A stretch of 8,061 nt of DNA from Ramlibacter sp. (lineage in GTDB: Bacteria > Pseudomonadota > Gammaproteobacteria > Burkholderiales > Burkholderiaceae_C): positions 1-8,061 of the forward strand of contig JAJNBO010000090.1 in assembly GCA_021156245.1 (NCBI GenBank). Reading direction: 5' to 3'. How positions within the stretch are numbered: position 1 is the stretch's first letter; each line of letters begins with the position of its first letter. The notes under the pieces were generated by a model, which was given only the letters and a program-made list of their open reading frames with translations, made no database searches and had not been told where the DNA came from. The position numbers and the translations under genes were made by a program. Positions 5,875-8,061 of the stretch are shown here, piece by piece.

Positions 5875-8061
5875 ATGGTCCTGTCACGCGCACGCGCGCT
5901 CTTGTCATTCTTTCTCTTCGCGATGTTGTCCGCCACCGTGCTGGCGGATCCGCCCACCCGCGTGGCGCGCATCGCGCACGTCAACGGCAACGCCAGCTTC
6001 TCGCCCGGAGGCGAGCGCGACTGGTGGCGCGCAGTCATCAACCGCCCGCTCACCACGGGAGACCGCCTGTGGGTCGAACGCGGCTCGCGCGCCGAACTGC
6101 AGGCCGGCTCCGTCGCGTTGCGCGCGGACGGTGGCACGACCCTCACGCTGCTCAACCTCGACGATCGCGTCACGCAGGTGCAGCTGACCCGCGGCACCCT
6201 GCACGTGCGCGTGCGCCGCCTCGATCGTGGCGAGGTGGTCGAGATCAACACGCCCAACCTTGCGTTTTCGATCCGGCGTGCCGGCAGCTACCGCATCGAC
6301 GTCGATCCGCGCGACGACGTCACCACGGTGGCCGTGCTGCAAGGGCGCGCACAGGTGTTCGGCGACCGCAGGGCCTTCGTCGTCGGGGAGCGCCAGAGCT
6401 TCGCCTTCTACGGAGGCGGGCTGGACGACATCGAAACGCTCGCGATGGCGCGGCCCGACGAATTCGATCGCTGGGTCGCGGCCCGCGAGCGCCGTTGGGA
6501 GACCTCGCCCTCGCGCAAGTATGTGTCGGCGGAGATGATCGGCGTGGCCGACCTCGACCAGCACGGCACGTGGCGCAACGTGGCGCAGGTCGGCAACGTG
6601 TGGGTGCCGCGCCGCGTGCCCGCCGACTGGGCGCCTTATCGCGACGGCCATTGGTCGTGGATCGAGCCCTGGGGCTGGACCTGGATCGACGACGCGCCCT
6701 GGGGCTTCGCTCCTTCGCACTACGGCCGGTGGATGCGGCTGGACAACAGCTGGGCGTGGGTGCCCGGTCCGGCGAACACGCGTCCCGTCTACGCTCCCGC
6801 CGTGGTGGCATTCGTCGGCGACGGCGCTCCCGGCCCGAATGCGACGGTTGCCTGGTTCCCGCTCGGACCGCGGGACGTGTACCGGCCTTCGTACACGACG
6901 AGCCGCGACTACTTCGTGAGCCTGAACGCCAGCAATGCGCGGGTGGACCGCCAGGTCATCAGCGCGCAATTCGACAATCGCGGCGCGACCATCAACTACA
7001 CCAACCGCCGGGTGCCTGGCGCGATCGTCGCGGTGCCGGCGGCTGCCTTCTCGCAGTCGCAGCCTGTGGCCCGGGTGACCATCCGCATCGGCGAGCAAGG
7101 GTTGGGCGGAACCGCGGTTCTTGCCGCCCCGCCCGTCGTCCCGAGGCGGGAGAGCCTGGCCGCGGCGGCGGCGTCGGCAAGGCCGCCTGAGTCCGCACCC
7201 GCAAGGCCCGTGGTCGCGCAGGTCGCACCGCCGCCGCCCCGACCTGCGTTCGCCGCAAGGCAGCGGGCATTGGAGGCAAACGCGGGCAAGCCGCTCGACG
7301 CAGCGGCGGTGGCCGCCATCCAGCCGGCCGCGCCGGCCAGTGCGGCGGCGGTGAAAGTGGTGCCCGAGACAAAGGCCGTGGACGTGCCGAAGACGGCTGC
7401 CAGCGCGGCGTCGCCGGCCGCGGCGGAACGCCGGAATCGCCGCCAGCGGGGTGACGACTCGCGCGATGCCGCGGCGCCGGCGGCGCCGGCTTCCGCTGCG
7501 CCTGGCGCCGCTGCGCCCGCAGCCGCGCCCGCGACGCCTGCTGCCCCGGCAGCCGCGCCCGCGACGCCTGCTGCTCCGGCGTCGGCGGCCCGACCCACAC
7601 GTCCCGCCGCGCCGGCCAGCGCTGCTGCGCCGGCGGCACCTGCGACGCGCGCCACACCCGCTGCGCCTGCTGGACCTGCCACACCTGCTACACCTGCTAC
7701 ACCTGCTACACCTGCAGCGCCCGCCGCACGTCCCGCGCCCGCCGCTTCCGCGGCTGCCGCACCGGCCTCCGTCGAAGCGGCTCCAGGTGCCCAGGGGCGC
7801 CAGCGCGCTCGGGAGGCACGGGAGGACCGCGATCAGCGCAGGAGCGGCCGGGACGGTACGGATGCAGGCGGGCCCGGAGCTTCTGGTACTCGTCCCGCGC
7901 CTTCGCGCGGGGAAGCGACGCCTTCGCGCGGGGAAGCGACGCCTTCGCGCGGGGAAGCCACGCCTTCGCGCGGGGAAGCCGCGCCGCCAGCGGCGAACGC
8001 GCCGGCGCCAGCTGCTTCGCGTCCGGAACCACGCGCGGGCCGCGCGCGCGGACCGGCCTCG
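5875..8061 (+). CDS. Secreted FecR-domain / DUF6600 protein with long Ala/Pro/Arg-rich tail, 3' end missing
   Basis: The frame is open for 729 codons from ATG 5875 to the window edge with no stop. A Sec signal peptide is clear: basic MVLSRARA, a hydrophobic core, then cleavage after VLA (residue 24). Residues about 29-150 resemble a FecR-type domain (VARIAHVNGNASF, then TPNLAFSIRRAGSYRIDV at 125-142). Residues about 165-350 match the DUF6600 type, with tryptophan-rich text at 243-286 (W-x8-W-A-P-Y, GHWSWIEPWGWTWIDD, APWGFAPSHYGRW) and WFPLGPRDVYRPSY at 327-340. From about residue 415 the protein is low complexity: Ala, Pro and Arg dominate, with three tandem-repeat blocks and a charged Arg/Glu/Asp stretch around 643-660. 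There is no membrane anchor after the signal, so a periplasmic or secreted location is expected. Unlike classical FecR anti-sigma regulators there is no cytoplasmic part and no adjacent sigma factor or TonB receptor gene. The molecular function is unknown; a cell-envelope structural role is a guess. Confidence 0.88.
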   Translation, partial: MVLSRARALLSFFLFAMLSATVLADPPTRVARIAHVNGNASFSPGGERDWWRAVINRPLTTGDRLWVERGSRAELQAGSVALRADGGTTLTLLNLDDRVTQVQLTRGTLHVRVRRLDRGEVVEINTPNLAFSIRRAGSYRIDVDPRDDVTTVAVLQGRAQVFGDRRAFVVGERQSFAFYGGGLDDIETLAMARPDEFDRWVAARERRWETSPSRKYVSAEMIGVADLDQHGTWRNVAQVGNVWVPRRVPADWAPYRDGHWSWIEPWGWTWIDDAPWGFAPSHYGRWMRLDNSWAWVPGPANTRPVYAPAVVAFVGDGAPGPNATVAWFPLGPRDVYRPSYTTSRDYFVSLNASNARVDRQVISAQFDNRGATINYTNRRVPGAIVAVPAAAFSQSQPVARVTIRIGEQGLGGTAVLAAPPVVPRRESLAAAAASARPPESAPARPVVAQVAPPPPRPAFAARQRALEANAGKPLDAAAVAAIQPAAPASAAAVKVVPETKAVDVPKTAASAASPAAAERRNRRQRGDDSRDAAAPAAPASAAPGAAAPAAAPATPAAPAAAPATPAAPASAARPTRPAAPASAAAPAAPATRATPAAPAGPATPATPATPATPAAPAARPAPAASAAAAPASVEAAPGAQGRQRAREAREDRDQRRSGRDGTDAGGPGASGTRPAPSRGEATPSRGEATPSRGEATPSRGEAAPPAANAPAPAASRPEPRAGRARGPAS
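7519..7578 (+). repeat. 30-bp tandem duplication in the Ala/Pro tail
   Basis: Bases 7519-7548 and 7549-7578 are a head-to-tail duplication matching at 29 of 30 positions; the one difference is the third base of an Ala codon (GCC versus GCT). Each unit encodes AAAPATPAAP, so the protein repeat is exact. It is in frame and part of the DUF6600 protein's tail. Confidence 0.9.
7681..7716 (+). repeat. 9-bp tandem repeat (ACACCTGCT), four copies
   Basis: Four consecutive units of ACACCTGCT encode Thr-Pro-Ala each; the last unit ends GCA instead of GCT. A diverged copy (GGACCTGCC) precedes at 7672-7680. The block is clearly less GC-rich than its surroundings and uses ACA, CCT and GCT codons that are rare in neighbouring genes, which points to recent slippage expansion of one unit. 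The unit is a multiple of three, so copy-number change keeps the frame. Confidence 0.92.
7900..7983 (+). repeat. 21-bp tandem repeat, four copies
   Basis: Four head-to-tail 21-bp units start at 7900, 7921, 7942 and 7963. Each encodes PSRGEA plus Thr (Ala in the last). Units 1 and 2 are identical, unit 3 differs by one silent base (GCG to GCC), and unit 4 shares that change and has one more at its end. The near-identity at third positions indicates recent duplication. The 7-residue unit adds one Arg and one Glu per copy to the tail. Confidence 0.93.

Noticed and set aside
4085..6187. A 700-codon open frame antisense to the flavoprotein gene
   Set aside because: It mirrors the codon bias of the real minus-strand gene; no domain, signal or repeat is recognisable in its translation.
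5905..7098. A 397-codon antisense frame opposite the DUF6600 gene
   Set aside because: The plus strand has a signal peptide, ribosome-binding site and recognisable domains; the antisense product has none.
5202..7190. A 662-codon plus-strand frame spanning the flavoprotein and DUF6600 genes
   Set aside because: It crosses the intergenic region and two real genes on opposite strands, and its translation is low-complexity Arg/Ala-rich text.
6996..7682. Gly/Ala-repeat proteins on the minus strand opposite the tail (PE-PGRS- or collagen-like at first sight)
   Set aside because: The Gly-Ala pattern is the complement of the Ala/Pro codons of the DUF6600 tail and has no independent start signals.
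7900..7983. CRISPR-like array
   Set aside because: The 21-bp units are directly adjacent with no spacers and are in frame within a coding sequence.
5875..8061. FecR-type anti-sigma regulator of iron uptake
   Set aside because: The protein has a cleavable signal peptide, no cytoplasmic sigma-binding domain, and no sigma factor or TonB receptor neighbour; only the FecR-like periplasmic domain is shared.

Overview
The window is a compact, very GC-rich bacterial chromosome segment. Third codon positions are almost all G or C. The protein styles and the gene neighbourhood look like a betaproteobacterium of the order Burkholderiales, perhaps Comamonadaceae. That placement is inferred from protein resemblance and base composition, because no rRNA or other marker is present. 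I see no tRNA, rRNA, CRISPR array, insertion sequence, prophage or integration site.

Layout from left to right: the 3' part of an outer-membrane phospholipase A gene (pldA-like, +, 1-999) enters from the left edge. It is followed closely by a solute-binding-protein-like gene with no signal peptide (+, 1033-1764). A small gene for a predicted membrane protein (-, 1802-2065) converges on it. A major facilitator superfamily transporter gene (+, 2163-3392) diverges from the small gene. Next comes a LysE/RhtB-family exporter gene (+, 3481-4071). Its end overlaps tail-to-tail by 17 bp with a gene for a cyclic-nucleotide-binding-domain/thioredoxin-reductase-like flavoprotein (-, 4055-5707). Divergent from that gene is a long secreted FecR-domain/DUF6600 protein (+, 5875 to beyond the right edge). 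It carries a very long Ala/Pro/Arg-rich tail with tandem repeats.

The genes do not form one obvious pathway. They read as single-gene units of housekeeping or accessory type: envelope lipid hydrolysis, small-molecule efflux, redox, and a secreted scaffold-like protein. The strand switches often, so long operons are unlikely. The most coherent cross-gene pattern concerns starts. Three genes (1033, 3481 and 5707 on the minus strand) lack a convincing Shine-Dalgarno sequence and instead have a -10-like hexamer ending exactly 6 nt before the ATG. A fourth (2163) has one 7 nt before. This is the geometry expected for leaderless mRNAs. The DUF6600 gene, by contrast, has a normal ribosome-binding site.

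I did not find a clear new biological system. The most interesting points are the leaderless-start pattern, the flavoprotein that lacks both the thioredoxin-reductase CxxC and the usual cyclic-nucleotide phosphate-binding arginine, the signal-less solute-binding protein, and the repeat-expanded tail of the DUF6600 protein.
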